DNA of 64,000 nucleotides from Celeribacter persicus (lineage in GTDB: Bacteria; Pseudomonadota; Alphaproteobacteria; Rhodobacterales; Rhodobacteraceae), in NCBI RefSeq assembly GCF_003050785.1, contig NZ_QAOH01000005.1, positions 62,001 to 126,000 of the forward strand, given 5' to 3'. The position numbers were made by a program, and so were the translations under genes. Shown here one piece after another: positions 45,346 to 55,012 of this stretch. Position 1 is the first letter of the stretch; every line of letters starts with the position of its first letter. Under the pieces are notes generated by a model. It searched no databases, had not been told where the DNA came from, and saw only the letters and a list, made by a program, of their open reading frames with translations.

Positions 45346-46454
45346 GTGTCCCTCCGCTCGAAATCGATGCGCGGATCTACAAAGACATACATCAGGTCAG
45401 ACAGGATGCCGATCACAAGCCCGATGAGGCCAAAGAAAAACAGCGTGCCGAAGATCACCGGGTAGTCGCGGGCAAGCGCCGCCTCATAGCCCATGCGTCC
45501 AAGCCCATCGAGGGAAAACAGGGTCTCGATGATCACAGAGCCGCCAAAGAAAACACCCAGAAACAAGCCCGGAAAGCCCGCAATCACGATCATCATCGCG
45601 TTGCGAAAGACGTGACCGTAAAGCACACGATGCTCCGGCAGACCCTTGGCCTTGGCGGTGACCACATATTGCTTGCGTATCTCATCGAGAAAGGAGTTCT
45701 TGGTCAAAAGCGTCAGCGTCGCAAAAGACGAAATCACCGAAGCCAGAACCGGCAGGGTGATGTGCCAGAAATAATCGCCGATCTTGCCCAGAAGCGACAT
45801 CTCCGACCAGTCGGGAGAGGTCAGGCCCCGAAGCGGGAAAATCTGCCAGTAGGACCCACCGGCGAAAAGCACCAGAAGCATGATCGCAAAAAGAAAGCCG
45901 GGGATCGCATAGGCCGCGATGATGATGCCCGAAGTCCATGTATCGAACCGCGAACCGTCTTTGACAGCCTTGCGAATGCCCAACGGAATCGAGATCAGGT
46001 AGGAGATCAGCGTCGCCCAGAGCCCGAGAGAGATCGACACCGGCAGCTTGTCCCAGACCATGTCGAGAACCTTTTCCGACTTGAAATAGCTCTCGCCGAA
46101 ATCGAAGCGGACATAGTTCCACATCATGCCGAGAAAGCGCTCAAGCGGCGGTTTGTCGAGTCCGAACTGACGCTCCAGATCGGCGATGAACTCCGGGGGA
46201 AGCCCGCGCGCGCCGGCATATTCGCTTTCATAGGTCTTGCTCGCCTGATCTGCCGCCTGACCATTGATCGAGACATTCACATCACCCTGCCCGCCGGTGA
46301 TGTTCTCGAAGACATCTCCTTCACCCTGGAGATTGGCCAGCACCTGCTCGATCGGCCCACCGGGCACGAATTGCGTCAGCGCGAAGTTCACCACCATGAT
46401 CCCGATCAGCGTCGGAATGATCAGCAGCAAGCGCCGTAGAATATAGGCTCCCAT
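45342..46454 (-). CDS. yejB: peptide ABC transporter permease YejB
   Basis: The 370-residue DppB-like permease begins MGAYILRRLLLIIPTLIGIM, and has a long extracytoplasmic segment (about 35-120) characteristic of YejB. The EAA-type loop is VVTAKAKGLPEHRVLYGHVF. It forms the channel with YejE. It starts 23 bases after the yejA stop. Confidence 0.93.
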   Translation of the reverse strand: MGAYILRRLLLIIPTLIGIMVVNFALTQFVPGGPIEQVLANLQGEGDVFENITGGQGDVNVSINGQAADQASKTYESEYAGARGLPPEFIADLERQFGLDKPPLERFLGMMWNYVRFDFGESYFKSEKVLDMVWDKLPVSISLGLWATLISYLISIPLGIRKAVKDGSRFDTWTSGIIIAAYAIPGFLFAIMLLVLFAGGSYWQIFPLRGLTSPDWSEMSLLGKIGDYFWHITLPVLASVISSFATLTLLTKNSFLDEIRKQYVVTAKAKGLPEHRVLYGHVFRNAMMIVIAGFPGLFLGVFFGGSVIIETLFSLDGLGRMGYEAALARDYPVIFGTLFFFGLIGLVIGILSDLMYVFVDPRIDFERRDT

Positions 46455-46477
46455 GAACCGTCCTGCCCTTTATCGTT

Positions 46478-48343
46478 TTATTTCAGGGCGCCCGCCGAAC
46501 GCAGCGCGGCTTCCTTGTCGGCGTCCACCCACCAGAAGTCCAGATAGCCCAGCGCCAACGGCGGCATCTTGTCCTCACCAGGATGCTCGTACATGTCATA
46601 ATAGGCTACCCAGTAACTGTCGTTCATATGTGCGGGCACAATAAAATAGTCGTAGCGCATGATCCGGTCCGCAGCGCGCACCATGGCGGACATCTCGTCA
46701 TAGGTTTTCACCTTCATCAGCTCATTGCCGATCGTCTCGATGGCCGGATTGCAATACCCCGCCGGGTTAAAGACATCGTCCACGCTCTCGCAACCGTATT
46801 TTTGCAGAAAGCTGGAGCCTTCCTCGAATCCATTCACATACCCATCATAGACCATGTCGTAATCGAAACTCTGGGAACGGGCCTGAAATTGGTTCGGGTC
46901 GATCCGGTTATAGGTCGCGTCCACCCCCAGAGCGTTCAGATTTTCGATATAGGGTTTGATAATCCGGTCGAAACTCGGGTTGCTTTCCAGAAACTCGACG
47001 GAAAGCACCTTGCCCTCCGCATTGCGCATCTTGCCGTCACTCCCCGGCGTATATCCCGCCTCGGCCAAAAGCGTGATGGCCTTGCGCATGTTCTTGCGAT
47101 CCAGCGACCGCTCGCCGGATGTATGAGGCACAAAGGCCTCTTCGGTGAAGATCGCCTCGGGCAAATCGTCTCTCACCCCTTCGAGCACCTTGAGCTCGTC
47201 CCCCTCCGGCAAGCCTTCGGCCATGAGCCCCGGTGCCTGCCACATGGAGGTCCTCTGCGTGAACAACCCGTATTGCAGCGTCTCATTGGTCCATGTGAAA
47301 TTGTACATCAGGCCAAGCGCCAGACGCACATTGCGATCCTGAAACTTCTCGCGCCGCAGATTGAAGAGCAGCCCGTAAGAGGGCGGCATCGCCCCGTTGT
47401 GAAGAGTCTCCTTCTTTACCCAGCCCTTGTCGAGCGCCGGAAAATCGTACCCCGTCGCCCATTGTAGCGAGGAACTTTCCTGACGGAAGGTGATATCCCC
47501 GGCCTTGAACGCCTCGAAGGCCGCAATCGTATCGCCGAAATAGACCACGCGAATGGTATCGAGATTGTTGCGCCCCTTGTTGAACGGATGATCATTGCCC
47601 CAATAGTCCGGATTACGCTTATATTCGACCCATTGTCCCGGATCGTAACCCGCGAGCATATAAGCGCCTGTGCCCGGGGAGGTCTCATAGCGCCTTTCAT
47701 CGAGCCGCGCGCCGGTTTCCTCGAACCACGCCTTCTTCATCACGATCGAAGCCCCTGCCTGATCAATCAACCCATTGCGGGGTATGTCTGGCTGAAAGGT
47801 GAATTTCACCGTGTGTTCGTCGAGCGCCTCGACCTTCTCGATCATCGCGGACACGCCCGCGCGCCACGATGGTGTCGCCTCGGCAATCATCTTGTTATGG
47901 GTATAGACCACATCTTCGGCGGTCATCGGCGTCCCGTCCGAGAAGGTCACGTCATCGCGCAGATGAAAAATCACCCAGTCCTTGCTTTCGGGATATTCGA
48001 GCGTGGTACAAAGCAGGCAATAGCTCACCGCCTTGTATTCATCCGCCGTCGAGGTCATCAGCCGCTCATACATCGACGAGGACAACGCCGCCGGGGTCCC
48101 CGAAAGTGTTGAAAACGGGTTCATGCTGTCGAACGTACCGACCGTACCGATGGAAATCTTCCCGCCCTTGGGCGCATCCGGGTTGACGTAATCCAGATGA
48201 TCGAAGGGCTCGGCATATTTCGCCTCGTTCCATTCGGAATACCATGAGGACGTGATCGTCTCCTCCGCCGAAGCCCCACCGCTTCCCATGGCCAGAACGG
48301 CCAGAACGGGAAGGAATTTCAGGAACAGGGGGCGTGCGGTCAT
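46478..48343 (-). CDS. yejA: peptide ABC transporter substrate-binding protein YejA
   Basis: The 621-residue protein belongs to the SBP type 5 family (OppA/YejA). It has a signal peptide (MTARPLFLKFLPVLAVLAMG, cleavage near ASA-EE), and then HLDYVNPDAPKGGKISIGTV, the usual YejA opening. It binds peptides in the periplasm for YejBEF. I chose ATG 48343 because GGAGGA lies before it, whereas a longer reading has no site. It begins the four-gene operon. Confidence 0.92.
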   Translation of the reverse strand: MTARPLFLKFLPVLAVLAMGSGGASAEETITSSWYSEWNEAKYAEPFDHLDYVNPDAPKGGKISIGTVGTFDSMNPFSTLSGTPAALSSSMYERLMTSTADEYKAVSYCLLCTTLEYPESKDWVIFHLRDDVTFSDGTPMTAEDVVYTHNKMIAEATPSWRAGVSAMIEKVEALDEHTVKFTFQPDIPRNGLIDQAGASIVMKKAWFEETGARLDERRYETSPGTGAYMLAGYDPGQWVEYKRNPDYWGNDHPFNKGRNNLDTIRVVYFGDTIAAFEAFKAGDITFRQESSSLQWATGYDFPALDKGWVKKETLHNGAMPPSYGLLFNLRREKFQDRNVRLALGLMYNFTWTNETLQYGLFTQRTSMWQAPGLMAEGLPEGDELKVLEGVRDDLPEAIFTEEAFVPHTSGERSLDRKNMRKAITLLAEAGYTPGSDGKMRNAEGKVLSVEFLESNPSFDRIIKPYIENLNALGVDATYNRIDPNQFQARSQSFDYDMVYDGYVNGFEEGSSFLQKYGCESVDDVFNPAGYCNPAIETIGNELMKVKTYDEMSAMVRAADRIMRYDYFIVPAHMNDSYWVAYYDMYEHPGEDKMPPLALGYLDFWWVDADKEAALRSAGALK

Positions 48344-48455
48344 GGTCGTCCTCCGAGAAGATGGCTGTGCTCGCACTGACGGTAATGTGCCCGGGCTCTG
48401 ACATGCAAGTTACATGCGCTCGAAAATGCGTGATCGCCCGACGCCTTGCAGACAA

Positions 48456-48490
48456 AAACCCCCACCGGTGCGGCCGATGGGGGTTTCTCA
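48456..48490 (-). terminator. terminator after the membrane cytochrome c gene
   Basis: A 9-bp stem AAACCCCCA/TGGGGGTTT with a 13-base, partly self-complementary loop is followed on the minus strand by TTTTTG. It lies between the cytochrome gene (stop at 48531) and the yejA promoter. Confidence 0.75.
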
Positions 48491-48530
48491 TGCGCCGCGT
48501 GCGGGCGACGCGCAATCAGATCGCAAAGGA

Positions 48531-49049
48531 TCAGCCAGAAATCGACTGAAGATAGGCGACGATATTGGCGCGGTCTTCGTCCTTTTTCAGACCGGCAAAG
48601 GACATCTTGTTGCCCGGAATCGCATCTTTCGGGCTGGCCAGATAGACATTGAGTGCTTCGGCATCCCAGACCCCGCCATGCGAAGCCATCGCCTCGGAGT
48701 AGGAGAAGTCGCCAACCGTGCCAACCTCACGACCGAAGACACCGTCGAGGTGCGGGCCGGTGCTGTTGGACCCGTCGACCTTGTGGCAGGCCTTGCATTT
48801 GGCGAACACTTTTTCGCCCTTGGCCGGATCTGCGGAGGCAAGCAGGTCTTCGAAGCTCACTTCGACCACATCTTCTTCAACCGCCTCTTCATCGCCGGTC
48901 GCCACGACATAGGCCTGAACGACTTCGCCGTCGTGGCTTGTGGCCTTCATCGCGTAGATCGAATCGCTCGCCAGATAGGCGATCACAAAAAGAGCGAGGG
49001 TGCCGCACAGGCCGCCGACGATCTTCACAAGGGTCATAGTATTGAACAT
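48531..49049 (-). CDS. membrane-anchored cytochrome c (CycM/c-552 type)
   Basis: The 172-residue protein has an N-terminal membrane anchor (about 8-28), an acidic linker (EEAVEEDVVEVSFEDL), and a class I cytochrome c domain with CKACH (85-89), TGPHLDGVFGRE and a Met ligand in GNKMSFAG. Such anchored cytochromes (cytochrome cy) carry electrons from the bc1 complex to terminal oxidases such as cbb3. It is divergent from pheA, with about 120 bases between the starts. Confidence 0.9.
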   Translation of the reverse strand: MFNTMTLVKIVGGLCGTLALFVIAYLASDSIYAMKATSHDGEVVQAYVVATGDEEAVEEDVVEVSFEDLLASADPAKGEKVFAKCKACHKVDGSNSTGPHLDGVFGREVGTVGDFSYSEAMASHGGVWDAEALNVYLASPKDAIPGNKMSFAGLKKDEDRANIVAYLQSISG

Positions 49050-49171
49050 GTCGCGTTCCGTTCATATAGGTTCGTCGCGCGCTATCTACCCGCTTCCCCT
49101 GCTTCATTTCAAGGTATAAGACCGGGACCCGTACAGGTTAGCGCAAAACAAATGGGCGAAAAGGGGTAAAA

Positions 49172-50002
49172 ATGGCCGGGCATATCGCATTTCAGGGGGA
49201 ACTCGGGTCCTATTCGCATCAGGCCTGCGTGGAGGCACGCCCCGATTACGAACCTCTGCCCTGTCCCAGTTTCGAGGACGCGATGGAGGCCGTGCGCTCC
49301 GGTCGCGCCGACATCGGCATGATCGCCATCGAGAACTCGACCTATGGCCGGGTGCAGGATGTCTATCACCTGTTGCCCGACAGCGGGCTGCACATCATCG
49401 GCGAAACCTTCGTGCGAGTGCATGTGAACCTTCTGGGCCTGCCCGGCACCAGGACATCCGACATCAAACAGGCCCGTGCCATGTCGGTGCTTCTGGGTCA
49501 GGCGCGCACATTCATCCGCGAGCATGGGCTCGAAACCGTGAACTGGTCCGACAACGCCGCCGCCGCCCGCTCCGTCAAGGAAGACAACGACCCGAGTGTC
49601 GGCGCCTTCGCCTCCGAGCTTGCCGGTGAAATCCTCGGGCTCGACGTGCTTGAGCGTCATATCGAGGATCACAAGCTCAACACCACGCGCTTTCTCATCA
49701 TGGCGCGCGAGCCGGATTATTCGCGCCGCGCCGACAAGATGGTCACGGCTTTCATGTTCCGGGTGCGCAACATTCCCGCCGCGCTTTACAAGGCGCTCGG
49801 CGGCTTTGCCACCAATGGCGTGAACATGACGAAACTGGAAAGCTACATGGTCGACGGTGTTTTCACCGCGACGCAATTCTATGCCGATATCGAAGGCCAC
49901 CCGGAAGACCGTAATGTGCAACTCGCCCTCGACGAGCTGCGTTATTTCACGGAAATGGTCGAAATTCTTGGAGTTTACCCGGCCGACCCGCGCCGTTCCT
50001 GA
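49172..50002 (+). CDS. pheA: prephenate dehydratase
   Basis: The 276-residue enzyme turns prephenate into phenylpyruvate in phenylalanine synthesis. The catalytic domain (about 1-185) has FQGELGSYSHQAC, AIENSTYGRVQDV and the conserved NTTRFLIM. A C-terminal ACT domain (about 192-270) has PAALYKALGGFATNGVNMTKLES, which should bind phenylalanine for feedback control. There is no chorismate mutase part, as is usual in alphaproteobacteria. AAGGGGT lies before the ATG. Confidence 0.95.
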   Translation: MAGHIAFQGELGSYSHQACVEARPDYEPLPCPSFEDAMEAVRSGRADIGMIAIENSTYGRVQDVYHLLPDSGLHIIGETFVRVHVNLLGLPGTRTSDIKQARAMSVLLGQARTFIREHGLETVNWSDNAAAARSVKEDNDPSVGAFASELAGEILGLDVLERHIEDHKLNTTRFLIMAREPDYSRRADKMVTAFMFRVRNIPAALYKALGGFATNGVNMTKLESYMVDGVFTATQFYADIEGHPEDRNVQLALDELRYFTEMVEILGVYPADPRRS

Positions 50003-50021
50003 GTGACCGCAAGCGCCGGGA

Positions 50022-50495
50022 TCACATCTTCGGCGTGCCCTGATACTGTTCGGACAAATACTCGCAATAGCTGACGACCCGCTTCTCGAAGCGTTTCTGA
50101 AGCGTGCCCTTGGCGAATTTCACCGACTGCACCAGAATCCGCGCAGACAGGGTTTTCGGACGCACATCATAGCCAAAGCTCAATCGCGTGCGCTGCGGCG
50201 ACAGCGGCACAAGATCGACGGTCATGTGCATATGCAACCCTCCCGAAACAGCCGACGCGCCAAGGGTGTTCGGCGCATCGAAATCGGTGATCTCGGCATC
50301 CAGATCGCGCAGCTTTCCCCGAAACGGTATCTTGAGAGACCAGCCCGCCCCAAGGCCGTGCGGCTGACTCGGCCGTTTACGCGTCAATTCGATGCCACGC
50401 CGCATGGCCTGACGCTCGATGCTTTCGAAATCGGCGATCCGGTCGAAAACGAAAGTGGCCGGAGCCTCGATGTCCTGACGCGTCGAAAACTTCAT
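50022..50495 (-). CDS. SRPBCC-fold protein of unknown function
   Basis: The 157-residue cytoplasmic protein starts MKFSTRQDIEAPATFVFDRI, the typical opening of START/SRPBCC domains (polyketide cyclase/dehydrase type), and ends with a long amphipathic helix (SVKFAKGTLQKRFEKRVVSY). Such folds bind hydrophobic ligands. The neighbours give no clear hint; it converges on pheA with a 19-base gap. I cannot assign a ligand. Confidence 0.8.
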   Translation of the reverse strand: MKFSTRQDIEAPATFVFDRIADFESIERQAMRRGIELTRKRPSQPHGLGAGWSLKIPFRGKLRDLDAEITDFDAPNTLGASAVSGGLHMHMTVDLVPLSPQRTRLSFGYDVRPKTLSARILVQSVKFAKGTLQKRFEKRVVSYCEYLSEQYQGTPKM

Positions 50496-50554
50496 ACCTG
50501 ATACCTGCTCACCTGTTGCTTTACCGCCCCTTCCCCAGAGGAAATCTTATCCTG

Positions 50555-51478
50555 TTATTCCCAATCGTCCGCAACCCACTTGCTCAACAGAACCTGCGCC
50601 AAAGCCCCTTTTCTGGCCGCTGTGATTTCCGGGTGACGCCCGGCCAGTGCCAGGGCCATCTCCTCACGCCGAACCCAACGCGCATCCTCAAGTTCCATGG
50701 GATCGAGCGTGATCTCACGACCCAGCGCCTCCGCACGACAGCCCAGCATCAGGGAGGCGGGAAAAGGCCAGGGTTGGCTGGTGACATAGCTCACCTTGCC
50801 GATCCGTACCCCTGCCTCTTCGAACACCTCACGCCGCACCGCCGCCTCGATCGGTTCACCCGGTTCGACGAAGCCCGCAAGAAGCGAATACATGCCCGCA
50901 GGCCAGTTTTCATTGCGCCCCAAAAGCACCTCGTTGCCCCGTGTCACCAACATGATCACCACCGGATCGGTGCGTGGATAATGTTCCGCCCCGCAAACCG
51001 GGCAATCGCGCCGCCAGCCACTTTGCCCAAGCCGTGTCCTTTCGCCGCAGTTGGCGCAGTATCCATGCCGACGATGCCAGTCGAACAGCACCCGACCGAC
51101 CGCTGCCAGCTCCGCTTCCAAGGCGGTCAGACGCGTCATCACCGCCCGCAGATCGTAAAATCGCAAGTCCGGCAGGATCTCAAGCGCGACACCGTCCTGC
51201 GACCAGGGGGCTGGAACCTCCTCCCCGAGCGGAGACAGTTGGCTGACATCTCTTGCAAAAACCGGAGTGCCATCCGGCAGGAGACCGAGGAATATCTCCG
51301 ATCCTTCCGGTAGCTCCATCTCACTTGCGCTCAGAAGGCAGAGCGCGTCTCCGCGCATCGCCGGATGCCCGCGCCAAAGCGGCATGAATATCGCATTCGC
51401 CCCTGTGGGCCTGTCGTCCCGCAGATGTGCCGCCCGGTTCAGAGTTCCGCCGGAAAGTGTCACGATCATCTTGTTCAT
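50555..51478 (-). CDS. nudC: NAD(+) diphosphatase / RNA decapping Nudix hydrolase NudC
   Basis: The 307-residue protein has a four-cysteine zinc site (C141, C144, C159, C162), a Nudix box (about 202-224, GFVEPGEPIEAAVRREVFEE), and the NudC-specific SQPWPFP (234-240). NudC hydrolyses NADH or NAD and removes NAD caps from RNA. ATG 51478 gives the usual family start (MNKMIVTLSGGTLNRAA), but no clear ribosome site is visible; ATG 51490 is an alternative. Confidence 0.93.
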   Translation of the reverse strand: MNKMIVTLSGGTLNRAAHLRDDRPTGANAIFMPLWRGHPAMRGDALCLLSASEMELPEGSEIFLGLLPDGTPVFARDVSQLSPLGEEVPAPWSQDGVALEILPDLRFYDLRAVMTRLTALEAELAAVGRVLFDWHRRHGYCANCGERTRLGQSGWRRDCPVCGAEHYPRTDPVVIMLVTRGNEVLLGRNENWPAGMYSLLAGFVEPGEPIEAAVRREVFEEAGVRIGKVSYVTSQPWPFPASLMLGCRAEALGREITLDPMELEDARWVRREEMALALAGRHPEITAARKGALAQVLLSKWVADDWE

Positions 51479-51754
51479 GTCATCTGGCATAAGCGGTAAT
51501 TGTGACAAGGGCCAGCACGACACGATCTGGACTGCGACCTGTCTGCGCTTTGCCACTTCATGCACGCACGTGCCTTCTGTTGCCGGAATGAAACAGCAAG
51601 CCAAAATGCAATTTAAAGCCGGGATTCTGCCCAAAAAGGCAACTCAAAATAGTTTTCAGCCCTGAAAGCTCTTGGTAGCTTCACTCGTGTCATATGTTTG
51701 TCTTGTGCCACGGGAATGGTCGCGCCAACCTCTTCATCAAAAAGGAGATGCATC

Positions 51755-53731
51755 ATGGACCATTCGACCAAAGACATAAATCGCCGCGGCTTTCTGTCCG
51801 GCACAATCGCAGGATCTGCCTTGATCGCACTTCATCCTTTTTCCGCCCGTGCCGGTACGAACCAGGCGCATTTGCGGATCATGGAAACAACGGATTTGCA
51901 CGTCCATGTCTTTCCCTATGACTACTATGCGGACAAGCCTGTGGATACCGTCGGCCTGGCCCGCACCACGGCGCATATCAATGCCGTGCGGGCGGAGGCG
52001 ACCAACTCCATGTTGCTCGACAATGGCGACTTCCTTCAGGGCAACCCGATGGGCGATTACATCGCATATGAGCGCGGCATGAAAGAGGGCGACATGCACC
52101 CGGTGATCACTGCGATGAACACCGTGGGCTTCGAAGCCTCGACGCTCGGCAACCACGAATTCAATTACGGTATCGACTTTCTCATGAAGGCGCTGGCGGG
52201 CGCGAATTACCCGGTGATCTCCGCCAACGTCGTCAAGGAAATGGGCGCGAGCCCCCGCGACGACGTCACCCTCGTGCCGCCCTATGTCATCCTCGACCGC
52301 GAGCTGACCGACGGCACTGGCGCGAAACATGCGATCAAGGTCGGGCTGATCGGATTTGTGCCGCCGCAAATCATGATGTGGGACCGCAAGAACCTCGAAG
52401 GCAACGTGAACGCCCGCGACATCGTCGAAACCGCCCGCGCCTATGTGCCGGAGATGAAGGAGAAGGGTGCCGATATCATCATTGCGCTGAACCACTCCGG
52501 CATCGGGGCGGCCGAGCACACCGAGGGCATGGAGAACGCCTCCGTCCCGCTGGCCGGGATCGACGGCGTGGACGCGCTTCTGACCGGACACTCGCACCTC
52601 GTCTTCCCCTCACCCACCTTCGACGGTTACGCGGAGGTGGATTCCGGGAAGGGTCTCATCCACGGCAAACCCGCCGTGATGGGCGGCTATTGGGGGTCGC
52701 ATCTCGGCGTCATGGACCTGCTGCTGGAAAAAGACGGCAGCGCGTGGCGCGTGGTCACCAGTTCCGTGGAAACCCGCCCGATCTCACAACGCAACGAAGA
52801 CCGCTCCATCACGCCGCTGGTCGAAAGTGTCGAACCGGTGCTCGCCTCGGTACAGGACATTCACGACCAGACGCTCGCATACGTGCGCCGCGCTGTGGGC
52901 AAGACCGCCGCGCCCCTGCATTCCTATTTCGCGCTCGTAGCCGATGACCCTTCGGTGCAGATCGTCTCGAATGCCCAGCTTTGGTACATCACGGAGATGA
53001 TGAAGGGCACCGAACACGAAGGCCTGCCGATCCTCTCCGCCGCAGCACCCTTCAAGGCCGGTGGGCGCGGTGGCCCAGAGTATTACACCGATGTCGCGCC
53101 CGGTGATGTGGCGATCAAGAACGTTGCCGATCTCTATCTTTACCCAAACACCATCCGAGCCGTGCGCATCAACGGCGCCCAGCTCAAGGGCTGGCTGGAG
53201 CGCTCCGCCGGCATGTTCAATCAGGTCGAGAAAGGCGCGAAGGACGCGATCCTGCTGAACCCGGATTTCGCCTCCTACAATTTCGACGTGATCGACGGGG
53301 TGAGTTACCAGATCGACATTTCGCAGCCTTCGCGCTTTGACGCCGATGGCGCGCCTCTGAACCCGGAGGCTTCCCGGATCGTCAACCTGAGCTTTGACGG
53401 CGCACCGATCACCGACGATATGGAATTCATCGTCGCGACCAACAACTACCGTGCGGGCGGCGGTGGCACCTTCCCGGGCGCCGACGGTTCGACCATCATC
53501 TTCGAAGGGCCGGACACGAACCGCGACATCATCGTGCGCTATATCGTCGAGCAAGGTACCGTCAATCCGACCGCCGACAACAACTGGTCTCTGGCGCCTC
53601 TCGGCGATACCACCGTGTTGTTCGAGACCGGCCCGGCGGCACGCACCCACCTTGCCGATCTCGAAGGCCTGACCATCGAGGACGCGGGCGAAGGCACGGA
53701 CGGATTCGCCCAGTTCCGCATTACCCTCTGA
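51755..53731 (+). CDS. cpdB: 2',3'-cyclic-nucleotide 2'-phosphodiesterase / 3'-nucleotidase
   Basis: The 658-residue protein has a twin-arginine signal ([17 protein letters not shown], about 8-24), then a metallophosphatase domain ([48 protein letters not shown]) and a 5'-nucleotidase C-terminal domain ([11 protein letters not shown]). This is the CpdB layout. It should act in the periplasm after Tat export, releasing nucleosides and phosphate from cyclic nucleotides or 3'-nucleotides. AAAGGAGAT precedes the ATG at 51755. A strong terminator follows. Confidence 0.93.
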   Translation: MDHSTKDINRRGFLSGTIAGSALIALHPFSARAGTNQAHLRIMETTDLHVHVFPYDYYADKPVDTVGLARTTAHINAVRAEATNSMLLDNGDFLQGNPMGDYIAYERGMKEGDMHPVITAMNTVGFEASTLGNHEFNYGIDFLMKALAGANYPVISANVVKEMGASPRDDVTLVPPYVILDRELTDGTGAKHAIKVGLIGFVPPQIMMWDRKNLEGNVNARDIVETARAYVPEMKEKGADIIIALNHSGIGAAEHTEGMENASVPLAGIDGVDALLTGHSHLVFPSPTFDGYAEVDSGKGLIHGKPAVMGGYWGSHLGVMDLLLEKDGSAWRVVTSSVETRPISQRNEDRSITPLVESVEPVLASVQDIHDQTLAYVRRAVGKTAAPLHSYFALVADDPSVQIVSNAQLWYITEMMKGTEHEGLPILSAAAPFKAGGRGGPEYYTDVAPGDVAIKNVADLYLYPNTIRAVRINGAQLKGWLERSAGMFNQVEKGAKDAILLNPDFASYNFDVIDGVSYQIDISQPSRFDADGAPLNPEASRIVNLSFDGAPITDDMEFIVATNNYRAGGGGTFPGADGSTIIFEGPDTNRDIIVRYIVEQGTVNPTADNNWSLAPLGDTTVLFETGPAARTHLADLEGLTIEDAGEGTDGFAQFRITL

Positions 53732-53749
53732 TCCTGACCTAGGGTCACG

Positions 53750-53782
53750 AAAAGCGACCGCCCCTCTGCGGTCGCTTTTTTC
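53750..53782 (+). terminator. terminator after cpdB
   Basis: A perfect 12-bp stem AAAAGCGACCGC/GCGGTCGCTTTT with a 6-base loop runs into TTTTTTCG, 19 bases after the stop. Confidence 0.88.
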
Positions 53783-53840
53783 GTTTACCGAATGGGCAAA
53801 AATGGAATCTTTCGCCACTTTTTTGCGCAGTTGTTAAGAT

Positions 53841-53848
53841 TGTATACA
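53841..53848. promoter_or_regulatory. TGTATACA palindrome upstream of the NMT1-type importer
   Basis: The palindrome TGTATACA (in ATTGTATACACGAT) lies 74 bases before the ATG of the binding-protein gene, a promoter-proximal place. The same 8-bp core is found before urtA at 14177. It may be the site of a GntR-type regulator encoded elsewhere. Confidence 0.4.
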
Positions 53849-53921
53849 CGATTGTCGACCCCAATCTCGCGGGCGTGTGAATGCCGCGCCATTCTATGCC
53901 CGAACGATACAGGGGAGTTCC

Positions 53922-54929
53922 ATGTTCAACAAATCCATCATCACCATGGCTGCTTTCGCGCTGACCGCGTCTGCCGCCTATGCCGAGACCGCGATGCCCT
54001 TCGCGCTCGACTGGAAATTCGAGGGTCCCGCCGCGCCCTATTTCACCGCGCTTGAAAAGGGTTATTTCTCCGACGCCGATCTGAGCGTGGAAATCTCCGC
54101 AGGCCAGGGTTCTCTGGATGCGATTCCGAAAGTCGCCACCGGCGCTTTCCCGGTCGGCATGGCCGACATCAACAGCCTCGTGAAATTTCTCGACCAGAAC
54201 CCCGGCGCGCCGGTCATCGGCATGATGATGATCTATGACGCGCCCGCTTTCGCAGTCGTTGGCCGTAAATCTCTGGGCGTCGAAGCTCCGAAAGATCTCG
54301 AAGGCAAGGTGCTCGGCGCCCCGCCGCCCGATGGTGCATGGGCACAATTCCCGATTTTCGCCGCCGAGAACGATCTCGACATGTCGAAGATCACCGTCGA
54401 GCCGGTCGGCTTCCCGACCCGCGAACCGATGCTTGCCGAAGGCAAGGTCGACGCCGTGACCGGTTTCAATTTCTCGTCCTTCCTGAACCTCGTGCGTCTC
54501 GGCGTGCCGGAAGACGATATTTCGACGATCATGATGTCCGATTATGGCGTGAACCTCTATGGCAACGCGCTGATCGTGAACACCGATTTCGCCGCCGAGA
54601 ACCCGGAAGCGGTCAAGGATTTCGTCGCCGCCGTGATCCATGGTTGGAAAGACGCGATGGCCGATCCGAAGGCTTCGGTCGAATACATGATCAAATACAA
54701 CCCGGCTTCTGACCTCGATCTCGAAACCCGCCGCCTTGAGCTTGCCCTCGAAGGCAACGTCTACACCGATTACGTCGCCGAACACGGTATGGGCGGGATC
54801 GACGCAGACCGTTTCGCAGGCTCTCTTGAACAGCTCAAGATGGTCTACGAGTTCAAGGCCGAGCCGGACGCGAACCTCTACTTCACCGAAGACTACCTGC
54901 CCGCCACCGACGCGCGCATGCTGAAGTAA
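53922..54929 (+). CDS. ABC transporter substrate-binding protein, NMT1/TauA-SsuA type
   Basis: The 335-residue protein has a signal peptide (MFNKSIITMAAFALTASAAY, cleavage after AYA) and an NMT1/THI5-like fold: FALDWKFEGPAAPYFTALEKGYF and VEISAGQGSLDAIPKVATGA are typical openings of this family. Relatives carry taurine, sulfonates, nitrate, thiamin precursors, riboflavin or nucleobase-related compounds. The ligand cannot be read. The preceding gene (cpdB) makes nucleosides, and urtA shares an operator-like motif, so a nitrogen-rich base derivative is a reasonable but weak guess. AGGGGAG lies before the ATG. Confidence 0.88.
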   Translation: MFNKSIITMAAFALTASAAYAETAMPFALDWKFEGPAAPYFTALEKGYFSDADLSVEISAGQGSLDAIPKVATGAFPVGMADINSLVKFLDQNPGAPVIGMMMIYDAPAFAVVGRKSLGVEAPKDLEGKVLGAPPPDGAWAQFPIFAAENDLDMSKITVEPVGFPTREPMLAEGKVDAVTGFNFSSFLNLVRLGVPEDDISTIMMSDYGVNLYGNALIVNTDFAAENPEAVKDFVAAVIHGWKDAMADPKASVEYMIKYNPASDLDLETRRLELALEGNVYTDYVAEHGMGGIDADRFAGSLEQLKMVYEFKAEPDANLYFTEDYLPATDARMLK

Positions 54930-54948
54930 TCTCGATCCGGGAATTTGG

Positions 54949-54980
54949 CGGGCGCGGGTCTTTCGGCTCGCGCCCGTTTT
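54949..54980 (+). terminator. hairpin with T-run after the binding-protein gene
   Basis: The 8-bp stem CGGGCGCG/CGCGCCCG with a 12-base loop is followed by TTTT. It lies 19 bases after the binding-protein stop and before the ATPase gene. It probably acts as a partial terminator that lowers expression of the downstream subunits. Confidence 0.6.
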
Positions 54981-55012
54981 CATGCGGGACTTATCCGGGA
55001 CAGCGGCGAACA

